A stretch of 64,000 nt of DNA from NCBI GenBank assembly GCA_049322515.1, contig JBMOQW010000013.1, positions 1 to 64,000 of the forward strand, read 5' to 3'. Positions 33,208-41,195 of the stretch are shown piece after piece. A program made the translations under genes and the position numbers. This stretch comes from Parasulfuritortus sp049322515. GTDB taxonomy: Bacteria > Pseudomonadota > Gammaproteobacteria > Burkholderiales > Thiobacillaceae. Positions within the stretch are counted from its first letter, which is position 1. Each line of letters starts with the position of its first letter. The notes under the pieces are model-generated. The model was not told the origin of the DNA. It searched no databases and saw only the letters and a program-made list of their open reading frames with translations.

Positions 33208-34281
33208 TCAGAAGCGGATGTGGGCGGAGGCGTTCAGGCTGTTGCGGCCGCCGCGCCAGTTGTCGACGTGGTACTTGGTGAAGGGCAGGCCAGTCTTCTC
33301 GAAGAAGGCGGGCCAGCCGATCCGATCGATCCAGTCGGTCATGCGCTCCCATGGACGGCCATCGGCCTTGTAGGTGTCCAGGATCTTCTTGACCACGGCA
33401 CCGACTTCCGGCCAACGTGGGGCGTTGTTGGGCAGGCCGGAGGCGACCAGCTTGTGGAAGGTGGGACGGGAACGGGCATTGGAGTTCTTGCCGCCGACCC
33501 AGATGGCGATCTTGGAATGCTCGGGGTCGTTGATCTGCATCGGGGGGCACGGGGGGAAGCAGGCGCCACAGCAGATGCACTTCTTCTCGTCGACTTCCAG
33601 GGACGGCTTGCCGTTGACCAGGGCGGGACGGATGGCGGCCACCGGGCAGCGGGCGACGACGGAGGGACGCTCGCACACGTTGGCGACCAGATCATGGTTG
33701 ATCTTGGGCGGCTTGGTGTGCTGGACGATGATGGCGATGTCGGCCTGGCCGCCGCAGTTGATTTCGCAGCAGGAGGTGGACAGCTTGACGCGGTTCGGCA
33801 TCTCGCACTTGACGAAGTCGTCGTACAGGTCATCCATCAGCGCCTTGACCACGCCGGAAGCATCGGTGCCGGGGATGTCGCAGTGCAGCCAGCCCTGCGT
33901 ATGGGCCACCATGGACACCGAGTTGGCGGTGCCGCCGACCGGGAAGCCGTTGTCGTTCAGGGCCTTGATCAGGGGATCGACCTTGCTGCCGTCGGTCACC
34001 ATGTACTCGATGTTCGAGCGGGTGGTGAAACGGACATAGCCATCGGCGAACTGGTCGGCGATGTCGGCCAGCTTGCGCACGGTGTAGTGGTCCATCTGGC
34101 GCTGGGTGCCGGCCTTGACGGTCCAGACTTCGTCGCCGGACTCGGCGCGGTGGTACAGCACGCCCGGCTTCGGATGGGAGTGGAAGGACCACTTGCCGTA
34201 GTTCTTTGCCATCACCGGGTGCATGTAGGGCATCGGATCCGGTGCACCGGATTCGATGGTGTCATGAGTACGTTCTGCCAT
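33208..34281 (-). CDS. dsrB: DsrB, dissimilatory sulfite reductase beta subunit
   Basis: A 357-aa subunit of reverse-type dissimilatory sulfite reductase. It shows the siroheme/4Fe-4S cysteine region STSCCEINCGGQADIAI and a ferredoxin domain with CERPSVVARCPVAAI and KKCICCGACFPPCPPM. The ATG at 34281 (MAERTHDTIESG) has GGAG 6 bp upstream; a TTG four codons earlier is the alternative. It pairs with dsrA across a 108-bp gap containing a hairpin. Confidence 0.97.
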   Translation of the reverse strand: MAERTHDTIESGAPDPMPYMHPVMAKNYGKWSFHSHPKPGVLYHRAESGDEVWTVKAGTQRQMDHYTVRKLADIADQFADGYVRFTTRSNIEYMVTDGSKVDPLIKALNDNGFPVGGTANSVSMVAHTQGWLHCDIPGTDASGVVKALMDDLYDDFVKCEMPNRVKLSTSCCEINCGGQADIAIIVQHTKPPKINHDLVANVCERPSVVARCPVAAIRPALVNGKPSLEVDEKKCICCGACFPPCPPMQINDPEHSKIAIWVGGKNSNARSRPTFHKLVASGLPNNAPRWPEVGAVVKKILDTYKADGRPWERMTDWIDRIGWPAFFEKTGLPFTKYHVDNWRGGRNSLNASAHIRF

Positions 34282-34347
34282 TCTTGTCTCCAACTAAGTG
34301 AGATCAGAAAACTTTAAGATGCTGGTATCCGCTATCTACTGCCGGAC

Positions 34348-34369
34348 CGGCGGGCACTCAAGCCCGCCG
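34348..34369 (-). other. Stem-loop between dsrA and dsrB
   Basis: An 8-bp perfect stem CGGCGGGC / GCCCGCCG with a 6-nt loop, 21 bp after the dsrA stop and without a U-run. Confidence 0.75.
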
Positions 34370-34389
34370 TGTCCAGTCAACCTGCGAGC

Positions 34390-35688
34390 TTAGGCGGCGG
34401 CCTTACGCTCGTTCCACTTTTCCACTTCCTCGTCCCAGCCGTCGGTACGGACGTAGGGGTTGGTACGCGGATGGATGATCATGTTCGGGTCGACCGGGAT
34501 GTCCAGGCCTTCCAGGAAGTTGACCAGACCGATCCGCTCGATCATCTCGCCGGTGCGCTCGTGCTCGAGGGCGTTCTCGGCGAAGAAGTCGAGGATGTTG
34601 CGGGACAGGTCGTTCAGCTTCTCGAAGTCCTCGTCGGACTCCATCTTCATGAACGGGATGACCACGGTGCCCATGGAGGCGCCGATCTTCAGCACGCCCT
34701 TGCCACCGACCAGGATGGTCACGCCCTTGTCCTTGCCGGGCAGCAGCGCGCCGGGCATGACGTTCAGGCAGTGCATGCAGCGCACGCAGTTGTGATTGTC
34801 GATTTCCAGGCACTGGCTGTCGGACACGGCCACCTTGGTGATGCCTTCGCCGGCGGCGGCGCCGTCATTCTTGACCAGGCGGATGGCGCGGGTCGGGCAC
34901 ATGCTGATGACCATGTTGGTCAGGTCTTCGGCGCTGTGGGCCGCCATCCATTCACGGGCCAGCTTCTCGTCGGCGCGGATGCTGTCGCGCCAGGTGCCGA
35001 TGGTGGCCATGTCGGAACGCTGGATGGCGTTGACGCAGTCGTTCGGGCAGCCGGAGAACTTGAACTTGAACTTGTACGGCAGGGACGGACGGTGCATGTC
35101 GTCCAGGTTGTTGTTGATGACGGTGCGCAGGGCGCGAGCTTCGTCATAGCAGGACATTTCGCAACGGGCGGCACCGACGCAGGACATCGAGGTGCGCAGG
35201 GCGGGACCGGCGCCGCCGAGGTCGAAGCCCATCTCGTTGAACTTGTCGAAGGAGCGCTGTACGTCAGCGGTCTTGATGCCCTGGAACATGATGTCGCCGG
35301 ACTGGCCATGGAAGGCGATCAGGCCCGAGCCACCGGTTTCCAGCCAGGCGTCGCACATCTGGCGCAGCAGGTCCGAGGTGTAGTGCATGCCGGCGGGGGG
35401 CTGGATGCGCAGGGTGTGGAACTCGGCAGCTTCCGGGAATTTCGGGGTGCCATCGGCGTTCTTCAATTCGGTGAAACGGGGGATGACGCCGCCGCCGTAG
35501 CCGACCACGCCCACCGTGCCACCCTTCCAGTAGCCGAAGCGGGTCTTGTAGGAGGTTTCCAGCTGGCCGAGTAGGTCGACCATCATGTCATTGTCTTTTG
35601 CGAGGCGCTTGATGCCGGTCACGAAGCTGGGCCACGGGCCTTTTTCCAGCTCGTCCAGATTCGGCGTATCGTACATTTGCTTAGCCAT
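34390..35688 (-). CDS. dsrA: DsrA, dissimilatory sulfite reductase alpha subunit
   Basis: A 432-aa siroheme protein that, with DsrB, oxidises DsrC-bound sulfane sulfur to the sulfite level in sulfur oxidisers. Cluster-ligand cysteines are in SCVGAARCEMSCYDEA and FSGCPNDCVNA, and an inserted ferredoxin domain has CPTRAI and CVRCMHCLNVMPGALLPG. AAGGAG precedes the ATG. It is the first gene of the long dsr operon, with an AT-rich divergent promoter region upstream. The oxidative (reverse) type is inferred from the accompanying dsrEFH and dsrL. Confidence 0.97.
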   Translation of the reverse strand: MAKQMYDTPNLDELEKGPWPSFVTGIKRLAKDNDMMVDLLGQLETSYKTRFGYWKGGTVGVVGYGGGVIPRFTELKNADGTPKFPEAAEFHTLRIQPPAGMHYTSDLLRQMCDAWLETGGSGLIAFHGQSGDIMFQGIKTADVQRSFDKFNEMGFDLGGAGPALRTSMSCVGAARCEMSCYDEARALRTVINNNLDDMHRPSLPYKFKFKFSGCPNDCVNAIQRSDMATIGTWRDSIRADEKLAREWMAAHSAEDLTNMVISMCPTRAIRLVKNDGAAAGEGITKVAVSDSQCLEIDNHNCVRCMHCLNVMPGALLPGKDKGVTILVGGKGVLKIGASMGTVVIPFMKMESDEDFEKLNDLSRNILDFFAENALEHERTGEMIERIGLVNFLEGLDIPVDPNMIIHPRTNPYVRTDGWDEEVEKWNERKAAA

Positions 35689-35958
35689 CTGTTTCTCCTT
35701 TAGGTCTTGCGAAACGATATGTCTTCACTACCTTTGCACTACCCGTGGGCGCATCGCCGACACGAGATGAGTCCAACCATATTAGATGGCCCTGATGCAC
35801 CGAACCATCATTCCGATGGGGTAAGCTGCCTATTCGGTGGGGGGGTCATGTACTACCCGAATGGGTAGTATGAACTACTCCAGGGCGGGGATGCTAATAC
35901 CTGACAAATATAGTCAAATATTTAGCAATCCGACATATTCTAAAGTATTCTCTGTTCC
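35689..35958. promoter_or_regulatory. Divergent dsr promoter/operator region
   Basis: This 270-bp gap separates dsrA from the divergent small-gene cluster and is AT-rich toward its plus-strand end. It contains a perfect palindrome TACTACCCGAATGGGTAGTA (35851-35870). Two direct copies of CACTACC lie at 35726-35732 and 35737-35743, 11 bp apart. Further dyads are CCAT-N5-ATGG (35777-35789), CCATC-N5-GATGG (35805-35819) and TGAC-N7-GTCA (35902-35916). No classical FNR box is seen. The recurring ACTACC half-site suggests a dedicated regulator. Individual -35/-10 boxes could not be fixed. Confidence 0.7.
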
Positions 35959-36198
35959 ATGGACCAGATCAATTCACTGTGTAAATTCCGCAACCCCTAC
36001 GGCAATCAGGAAATCGAGCTCCAGCACGTAGACTACGAAGCAGGTGGCACGCCCATGCTGCGTCTGCGCATCCGCGAGCGGGGCGCCCGGTTCACGATCT
36101 TCGACGTCGATCCGGTGACGGCGAAATATTGGGCCGAGGAAATGCTCAAGTGGGCCGAACCGCTGGCGACGCAAGCCCCGACCACGTCCGAGGGCTGA
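35959..36198 (+). CDS. Small protein of unknown function next to dsrA
   Basis: A 79-aa soluble protein, probably alpha/beta, with segments NPYGNQEIELQHVDYEAGG, MLRLRIRERGARFTIFDVD and AKYWAEEMLKWA. I do not recognise a named family. It has no signal peptide and a single Cys. It is the first gene of a plus-strand cluster divergent from dsrA. The next gene begins 3 bp after its stop, so it is almost certainly co-translated with the Cas6-family gene. No Shine-Dalgarno is evident, so it may be leaderless or translated from a short leader. Confidence 0.8.
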   Translation: MDQINSLCKFRNPYGNQEIELQHVDYEAGGTPMLRLRIRERGARFTIFDVDPVTAKYWAEEMLKWAEPLATQAPTTSEG

Positions 36199-36201
36199 GT
36201 C

Positions 36202-36855
36202 ATGCGTTTGTACAGTCCCGAGTGGGAAGCGATCCGAGACTTCCAGTACCAGCCCAAATTCAAGGACGTGCAGTTCGATCTCGCCGGCAAGGAGATTCCC
36301 GAGGATCATGGCTGGATCTTGCACGATGCCTTGTGCCACTTGTTGCCCTGGCTGGATGGCGAGGCGGGCGCCGGTGTCCATCCCATCCATGGCGCGCCGA
36401 CCGGCCGCGATCAGCGCCTGGTGATCAACCGCCGGGTCAAGCTGGTGTTGCGGGTGCCGGTGGACCGGCTCGGGGACTTGAAAATCCTCACCGGTGCCCG
36501 CATTGACCTGGGCGCGGGGGAAGTGACCCTCGGCGCGGCCAAGGAAAAAGCCTTGTTGCCCTTCGCCTACCTGTACGCGCCGATGGTGGATTTCGGCACC
36601 GATGACGAGGTCGCTTTCCTGGAAGCGGCCCGTGCCGAGCTGGACGCCATGGGCGTGCAAGGCGGCCTGATCCCCGGCAAGAAGCGTAAAATGCTACTGC
36701 CCGAAGGGGATATTTTGGGTTTCAGCCTGATGCTGCACGATATTGGTCTGGAACCGTCCCTGCGCGTACAGGAACAGGGTCTGGGACGTCACCGCGCCTA
36801 TGGCTGCGGGGTGTTTGTCCCGCACAAGTCGATCAAGGAAGTCGCGGCCGGCTGA
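36202..36855 (+). CDS. cas6: Orphan Cas6/Cmx6-family protein
   Basis: A 217-aa protein resembling the Cas6 subtype called Cmx6 (type I-MYXAN CRISPR). It has the N-terminal segment IPEDHGWILHDALCHLLPWL followed by GVHPIHGAP, two ferredoxin-like halves, and the C-terminal glycine-rich loop GLGRHRAYGCGVFVPHKS (about 193-210) typical of Cas6 RNA-binding proteins. His36 or His41 could be catalytic; this is inference. No CRISPR array or other cas gene lies in the window. The gene is 3 bp after a small unknown gene and 42 bp before a DsrC-like gene, beside dsrA. It may process or bind another RNA, or be a relic; function here is unknown. Confidence 0.78.
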   Translation: MRLYSPEWEAIRDFQYQPKFKDVQFDLAGKEIPEDHGWILHDALCHLLPWLDGEAGAGVHPIHGAPTGRDQRLVINRRVKLVLRVPVDRLGDLKILTGARIDLGAGEVTLGAAKEKALLPFAYLYAPMVDFGTDDEVAFLEAARAELDAMGVQGGLIPGKKRKMLLPEGDILGFSLMLHDIGLEPSLRVQEQGLGRHRAYGCGVFVPHKSIKEVAAG

Positions 36856-36897
36856 GGTCGGGCGCGCTAATTGCAACCTGGAAATAGGAGAAAAACC

Positions 36898-37230
36898 GTG
36901 GGTTATGTTCTGAACGGCGAAGAACTGGAAGTCGATGACGAGGACTTCCTCACCGAAGCCAATTTCAGCGACGAGATCGTGCCGATCATCGCCGAAGCCG
37001 AGGGCCTCACGCTGACTGACGATCACTGGACCGTGATCCGCTTCATGCGCGAGCGCTACCAGGAAGATGGCCACACGCCCAACTTCCGCAACATGGTGGC
37101 CATGCTCGACGAGCAGGACGACAGCATCGACTGGAAAAAGAAGCTGTATGAACTGTTCCCGAAACAGCCGAATCGCCAGGCCGCCAAGGTGGCCGGCCTG
37201 CCCAAGCCGTTCGGCAAGGGCGGCTACTAA
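36898..37230 (+). CDS. DsrC/TusE-like protein lacking both redox cysteines (Rsp type)
   Basis: A 110-aa DsrC-fold protein starting at GTG, with ATAGGAG upstream. It aligns with DsrC over its whole length (DDHWTVIRFMRERY, KKLYELFPKQPNRQAAKVAG, LPKPFGK). Both C-terminal arm cysteines are absent: the CysB position is Ala96 and the CysA position is Lys107, and the protein has no Cys. It therefore cannot form the trisulfide or disulfide. Such cysteine-less DsrC paralogues have been proposed to be regulatory. It is the third gene of the cluster after the Cas6-family gene. Confidence 0.88.
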   Translation: MGYVLNGEELEVDDEDFLTEANFSDEIVPIIAEAEGLTLTDDHWTVIRFMRERYQEDGHTPNFRNMVAMLDEQDDSIDWKKKLYELFPKQPNRQAAKVAGLPKPFGKGGY

Positions 37231-37254
37231 CAGGCCGTGACGCTTGACGGATGA

Positions 37255-37276
37255 CCAGCGACGCGATCGTCGCTGG
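37255..37276 (+). terminator. Possible terminator after the DsrC-like gene
   Basis: A perfect 9-bp stem CCAGCGACG / CGTCGCTGG with loop CGAT lies 24 bp past the stop; a second hairpin CCCGTC / GACGGG follows at 37299-37315. Neither has a U-run. GTCACTCG repeats at 37344-37374 fill the rest of the gap. Confidence 0.45.
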
Positions 37277-37376
37277 AACCGTCTAAGTCGCGGCGGGTCC
37301 CGTCATTGCGACGGGTTACGCGTGGCGAATGCCCCGGCATCTTGTCACTCGTCACTCGTAACCTGTCACTGAATCC

Positions 37377-38228
37377 ATGTTCCATACCACACTCGTCTCC
37401 ACCGACCATCTGGCACGCCATCTCGAAGACCCGAACTGGGTGGTGGTCGATTGCCGCTTCACCCTGACCGATCCCGAGGGGGGGCGCCAGGCTTATCGTA
37501 AAGGGCACATCCCCGGTGCCCGTTACGCGCACCTCGACGAGGATCTCTCGGCACCGGTCACCGCCACCAGTGGCCGGCATCCGCTCCCTGACCTCAAGAC
37601 CCTGACTGAAAAGCTGTGCCAGTGGGGTATCGGCGTCAACAAGCAGGTCGTGGTCTACGACGACAGTTTCGGCGCCATGGCGGTCCGTCTCTGGTGGCTG
37701 CTGCGCTGGCTGGGTCACCCGGGCGTCGCCCTGCTCGACGGGGGCTGGCCGAAATGGCAGCGTGAGCATCGGCCGGTGACTCAGGAAATCTGCGCGGTGG
37801 ATTGCCACGGGGCCTGTGCCAGCCTACCCGAACCCAGTGCCATGGCGTCCGCTGACGACGTCGCGCGCGCCATGAACGATCCCGCCAAGCTGATCCTGGA
37901 TGCCCGTGCCGAGCGCCGTTTCAGCGGCGAATATGAGCCGCTCGACCCGATTGCCGGCCATATTCCCGGCGCGGTGAACTGGAACTTCGAGGAGAACCTC
38001 GACCTGGACGGCACCTACATGCCGCCCGAAGCCCTGCGCGAGAACTACCAGGCCCTGCTCAAGGGCAGGGCGCCGTCCGATGTGATCCATATGTGCGGTT
38101 CCGGCGTCACTGCGTGTCACAATATCCTGGCCATGGAGATCGCCGGTCTGTCCGGCTCCAGACTGTACGTCGGTTCCTGGAGCGAATGGATCACCGATCC
38201 TTCGCGGCCGATCGCCACCGGAGAATAA
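37377..38228 (+). CDS. Two-domain sulfurtransferase, 3-mercaptopyruvate type
   Basis: A 283-aa tandem-rhodanese protein. The N-terminal inactive domain covers about 5-125 (VVVDCRFTLTDPEGGRQAY). The C-terminal domain has the catalytic loop CGSGVTA (about residue 240), which is the signature of mercaptopyruvate sulfurtransferase (SseA) rather than the CRKGVT of thiosulfate sulfurtransferase. It is cytosolic, with no signal peptide. Its place next to the dsr genes suggests a role in sulfur trafficking, but such enzymes also occur elsewhere. The following gene starts 3 bp after its stop. Confidence 0.9.
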   Translation: MFHTTLVSTDHLARHLEDPNWVVVDCRFTLTDPEGGRQAYRKGHIPGARYAHLDEDLSAPVTATSGRHPLPDLKTLTEKLCQWGIGVNKQVVVYDDSFGAMAVRLWWLLRWLGHPGVALLDGGWPKWQREHRPVTQEICAVDCHGACASLPEPSAMASADDVARAMNDPAKLILDARAERRFSGEYEPLDPIAGHIPGAVNWNFEENLDLDGTYMPPEALRENYQALLKGRAPSDVIHMCGSGVTACHNILAMEIAGLSGSRLYVGSWSEWITDPSRPIATGE

Positions 38229-38230
38229 GC

Positions 38231-38815
38231 ATGGCCGCCCCCACCCGCGTCAAAACCGTCTGGTTCAAGAAGGAAGGCGAGCGACCGGCCGAAGAAATTG
38301 CCACCGCGCTGGCCACCACCATCTGGCGCATGGCCGACCGAGCCATCGACAACCTGTCCAAGGCCAATTACGACATCATCACGCCGCAGCGTGGCTTCAA
38401 GATCATCGGCGAACTGACCGCCTTCGCGGTGCATTACGTCGACCGGGTGATCTTTCCGCGCATGAGCGATGCCAAGCGGGGCGAGCTGGTCAGCGCCCTC
38501 GGCGTGCGCCTGGCCGAGATCATGGAAGACAACATCCTGGACTTCACCGAGGGGGTGAAGGACCCTGACTACGACTACCAGCAGGGCTACATCGACATGC
38601 TCAATGCCCGCATGACCGAGTACGCCCATTACGAATTTCCCGACGACCGGCCGAGCTTCCAGGCCCTGCGCTATCTCAGCCTGCAAATCCGCGACGAGAT
38701 GGAAAAGTCCGACCAGAGCTGGATCCAGGACCAGATCATGGACATCGAGATGCCGGAAATCCTGGGCACGGTGAAGAAGCAGGTCGACGGTTTCTACCCG
38801 CCGACCGCAGCCTGA
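38231..38815 (+). CDS. Conserved hypothetical helical protein
   Basis: A 194-aa acidic, mainly alpha-helical protein without signal peptide or membrane segment (VHYVDRVIFPRMSDAKRGEL, ALRYLSLQIRDEMEKSDQSW). The ATG at 38231 has GGAG with 7-bp spacing. It is coupled to the sulfurtransferase gene upstream (2-bp gap) and converges on the GGDEF gene. I do not recognise the family. Confidence 0.8.
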   Translation: MAAPTRVKTVWFKKEGERPAEEIATALATTIWRMADRAIDNLSKANYDIITPQRGFKIIGELTAFAVHYVDRVIFPRMSDAKRGELVSALGVRLAEIMEDNILDFTEGVKDPDYDYQQGYIDMLNARMTEYAHYEFPDDRPSFQALRYLSLQIRDEMEKSDQSWIQDQIMDIEMPEILGTVKKQVDGFYPPTAA

Positions 38816-40102
38816 TCAGTCCGGCTCGTTGCCCGGTTCGTGGAACCGGTACTGGTTGCGTCCGGCCGACTTGGCCCGATACATGGCCGTGTCGGCGCGC
38901 CGCATCAGGTCGGTGGCCGAGTCTCCGTCGCGTGGATATAGGCTGATGCCGATGCTGGCCGAAGTCACCACCGGCTGCCCGTCGATATCATAAGGCTCGC
39001 CCAGGCGGGCGATGATCTTGCCGGCCACGGCCGGGGCGGCGCGCGCCGTGCCAGGGCCGAACAGCGCCACCACGAATTCGTCACCGCCCTGACGGGCGAT
39101 CAGGTCGGATTCCCGCACGCATTCCCTCAGCCGGCCGGCGACCGCTACCAGCAGCTTGTCGCCGACCAGGTGGCCGAGACTGTCGTTGATGGCCTTGAAG
39201 CGGTCGAGGTCGATGAACATCAAGGCCATTTCCTCGCCCTCGGGGTGTGCCTCGACCAGGTGTTGCTCGAGGCGCAGGGTCAGGCTCAGTCGATTGTCCA
39301 GGCCGGTCAGCGGGTCATGGTGGGCCTGGTGCCGGATCCGTGCCTCGGTGGCTTTCTGTTCGCTGATGTCGGCATAGTTGGCGATGAAGTACTCGATCGC
39401 CCCGGCGCGGCCACGTACCGTCGAGATCGAGACCAGCTTGGGAAACACCCGGCCTGTCTTGTGCCGGTTCCAGAGTTCGCCCTGCCAGTGGCCGGTGGTC
39501 TGGAGCGCGTGCCAGAGTTCTCGGTAAAGATCCGGGCGGGTCTCGCCGGAGGCCAGGATCCGGGGGTTGCGGCCGCGCACCTCCTCCGCGCTGTAGCCGG
39601 TGAGGCGGGTGAAGGCGGGATTCACGTCGACGATGTGATTATCGGCATCGGCGATCAGGATGCCTTCGCCGCTGTGCTCGAACACGTGCGCAGCCAGGCG
39701 CAACTGGGCCTCGGCCTGCCGGCGCTGGATCAGGTTGCGCACCCGGGCGCGCAGTACGGAACGGATCACCGGCTTGGCCAGATAATCGTCGGCACCCAGT
39801 TCGAGGCCGTCCAATTGGCTCTGTTCCGAGGCATCAGCGCTGACGAAGATCACCGGGATATCGGCCGTGGCGGGGGACTGACGGAGCGCGCGAAGCATGT
39901 CGATACCGCCCATGCCGGGCATCATCACGTCGAGCAGGATCAGCGCCGGCGGGTCGTCCACGGCCCGGGCCAGGGACAGGCCCCGCTCGCCCCGGGTGGC
40001 GGTCTTCAGGCGATAATCGTCCTTGAGCGCGGCAGCCAGGACATGCAGGTTGGCCGGCACGTCGTCGACCAGCAGGATCAGCGGGCGGGCATCGCGATTC
40101 AT
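38816..40102 (-). CDS. Response regulator with PAS and GGDEF domains (diguanylate cyclase)
   Basis: A 428-aa protein: receiver domain (about 8-125, phospho-acceptor Asp in LILLDVMMPGMGG), PAS domain (about 135-255, ADADNHIVDVNPAFTRLTGYS), and GGDEF domain (about 265-425, active motif RQGGDEFVVA). It should make cyclic di-GMP in response to a partner kinase. No RxxD inhibitory site is obvious before GGDEF. Its ATG overlaps by 4 bp the stop of the interrupted Hpt-kinase gene, which was probably its cognate sensor before the prophage inserted. Confidence 0.93.
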   Translation of the reverse strand: MNRDARPLILLVDDVPANLHVLAAALKDDYRLKTATRGERGLSLARAVDDPPALILLDVMMPGMGGIDMLRALRQSPATADIPVIFVSADASEQSQLDGLELGADDYLAKPVIRSVLRARVRNLIQRRQAEAQLRLAAHVFEHSGEGILIADADNHIVDVNPAFTRLTGYSAEEVRGRNPRILASGETRPDLYRELWHALQTTGHWQGELWNRHKTGRVFPKLVSISTVRGRAGAIEYFIANYADISEQKATEARIRHQAHHDPLTGLDNRLSLTLRLEQHLVEAHPEGEEMALMFIDLDRFKAINDSLGHLVGDKLLVAVAGRLRECVRESDLIARQGGDEFVVALFGPGTARAAPAVAGKIIARLGEPYDIDGQPVVTSASIGISLYPRDGDSATDLMRRADTAMYRAKSAGRNQYRFHEPGNEPD

Positions 40103-40530
40103 GGTGCGTGGCTTCCGGGCGACGCCAGCAAGTAGGCATCCAGGGTGGCCAGGGCCGCGTCGTGATCGAAATCATCGAGCGCCTGCAGCAGGCGCATGAG
40201 CGGGTGCTGAGGGGGGAGACCCCGGGCCAGTTCATGCAGGTGGGCGACCAGGGCCTCGGGCGGCAATTCCTGCTGGGCGATGAACGGACGCAGGGCTTCC
40301 AGGTCGGGACGCAGGAGGGTTGCGTCGAGCCCGTGATCGAGTGCTTCGAGCCGGTGCACCGATTCGGAGAGATAGACGCGCAACAGGCCCAAGGTGTCGG
40401 CCAGGGCTGCGGCCAGGTTGCTTCGGCCGGGCTCGGCCGGCGCTCGGGCAAACGTTTCCTCCCAGGCCTTGGCCGCCTGGTGCAGGGTGCTCAGGCCCAG
40501 GTTGCCGGCGGCGCCCTTGAGCACGTGCAG
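40099..40530 (-). pseudogene. 3' remnant of an Hpt-containing sensor kinase cut by the prophage
   Basis: About 143 codons of host sequence that begin abruptly inside an Hpt domain, at the phosphotransfer motif LHVLKGAAGNLG (HxxKG). The segment continues through the rest of an Hpt domain and a helical tail. The preceding codons in this frame (40531-40599) are prophage end DNA, so the 5' part of the gene must lie on the far side of the prophage, outside the window. The remnant keeps the 4-bp overlap with the GGDEF gene. It could still be read through from phage DNA, but the full kinase is lost. Confidence 0.88.
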
Positions 40531-40611
40531 TGTAGCGACGCGCGATAATTGGCACTGATTTGCGCGATAATTGGCACAAACAATTGTTGCGCTGGGCACA
40601 ATTTAATTGTG
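40531..40611. repeat. Phage right-end transposase-binding sites
   Basis: After the terminal TGTAGCGACG come two exact copies of GCGCGATAATTGGCAC (40540-40555 and 40562-40577) and a third degenerate copy (GCGC-TGGGCAC, 40589-40599). Their right edges are 22 bp apart, the same R1-R2 spacing known for Mu. The perfect inverted repeat CACAATT-T-AATTGTG (40597-40611) overlaps the third site. Confidence 0.88.
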
Positions 40612-40616
40612 CAGAA

Positions 40617-41195
40617 TCAAAACGCCGGGCGCCGTTGAATTGAAGACCACTGCCCACGATGTTGACGCCAGTGACGACCGACGACGGGAACGAGCACCGG
40701 CACCCCGAAATGATCTACCAGCCACCTGGTCATCGCCCATGTGCCGTGCCGCACCACAGTAGAAAGGTGGGCGATAAACGCCTGAGTAATGCACGAGCGG
40801 CGCAGCAGGATCAGCCCATGCACGTGGCCTGGGCCGGCAGCGTGCCGGCCGATGTCGTAGGCTCCCGGCGTCGCTGGCGTAACAACTCGGCCATCCGCGC
40901 GCATGAGCCGCTCCTGGGAGAATGCGAAGGGCGCGGCCGGGCACGCGTCGAGGGCATCCGCCAGGGCGTGAGCCGCGCCAGACGGATAGCGGTCATCTGG
41001 GTCGATATAGGTGCAGTAGCGCGAGTCCGGCGGCGCTGACTGATACGCCATGGCACGCGCCAGACCGGGACGGCCGGGTAGGCCGGGCAACAGGCGCACG
41101 GAGATCCCGTCCATGGCCATGTCCGCGACGGCCATCTCCAGCCAGTCCGGCCGATCGCCTGGCAACGTTAGGCAATGGCAGTCGATCAGCTTCAA
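40617..41195 (-). CDS. Phage protein, glycosyltransferase-like (GT-A DxD motif)
   Basis: A 192-aa protein starting with TTG that overlaps the preceding stop by 4 bp. YCTYIDPDDRYPSGAAHALAD (about 61-81) resembles the DxD region of GT-A glycosyltransferases, and other segments (RLLPGLPGRPGLARAM, VRHGTWAMTRWLVDHF) fit a small enzyme of that fold. It is the last gene before the right end, the slot where Mu carries accessory functions such as mom. A role in modifying host surface or virion sugars is possible but unproven. Confidence 0.6.
   Translation of the reverse strand: MKLIDCHCLTLPGDRPDWLEMAVADMAMDGISVRLLPGLPGRPGLARAMAYQSAPPDSRYCTYIDPDDRYPSGAAHALADALDACPAAPFAFSQERLMRADGRVVTPATPGAYDIGRHAAGPGHVHGLILLRRSCITQAFIAHLSTVVRHGTWAMTRWLVDHFGVPVLVPVVGRHWRQHRGQWSSIQRRPAF

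Noticed and set aside
35851..35870. The dsr palindrome as a NarL 7-2-7 site
   Set aside because: Half-sites are TACTACC with a 6-bp spacing, which does not fit the TACYYMT heptamer or its 2-bp spacing.
40540..40599. Short direct repeats near the Cas6-bearing region as a mini CRISPR array
   Set aside because: The three sites are at 22-bp period with ~6-bp gaps, lie at the exact phage/host junction and match transposase end sites, not CRISPR repeats.
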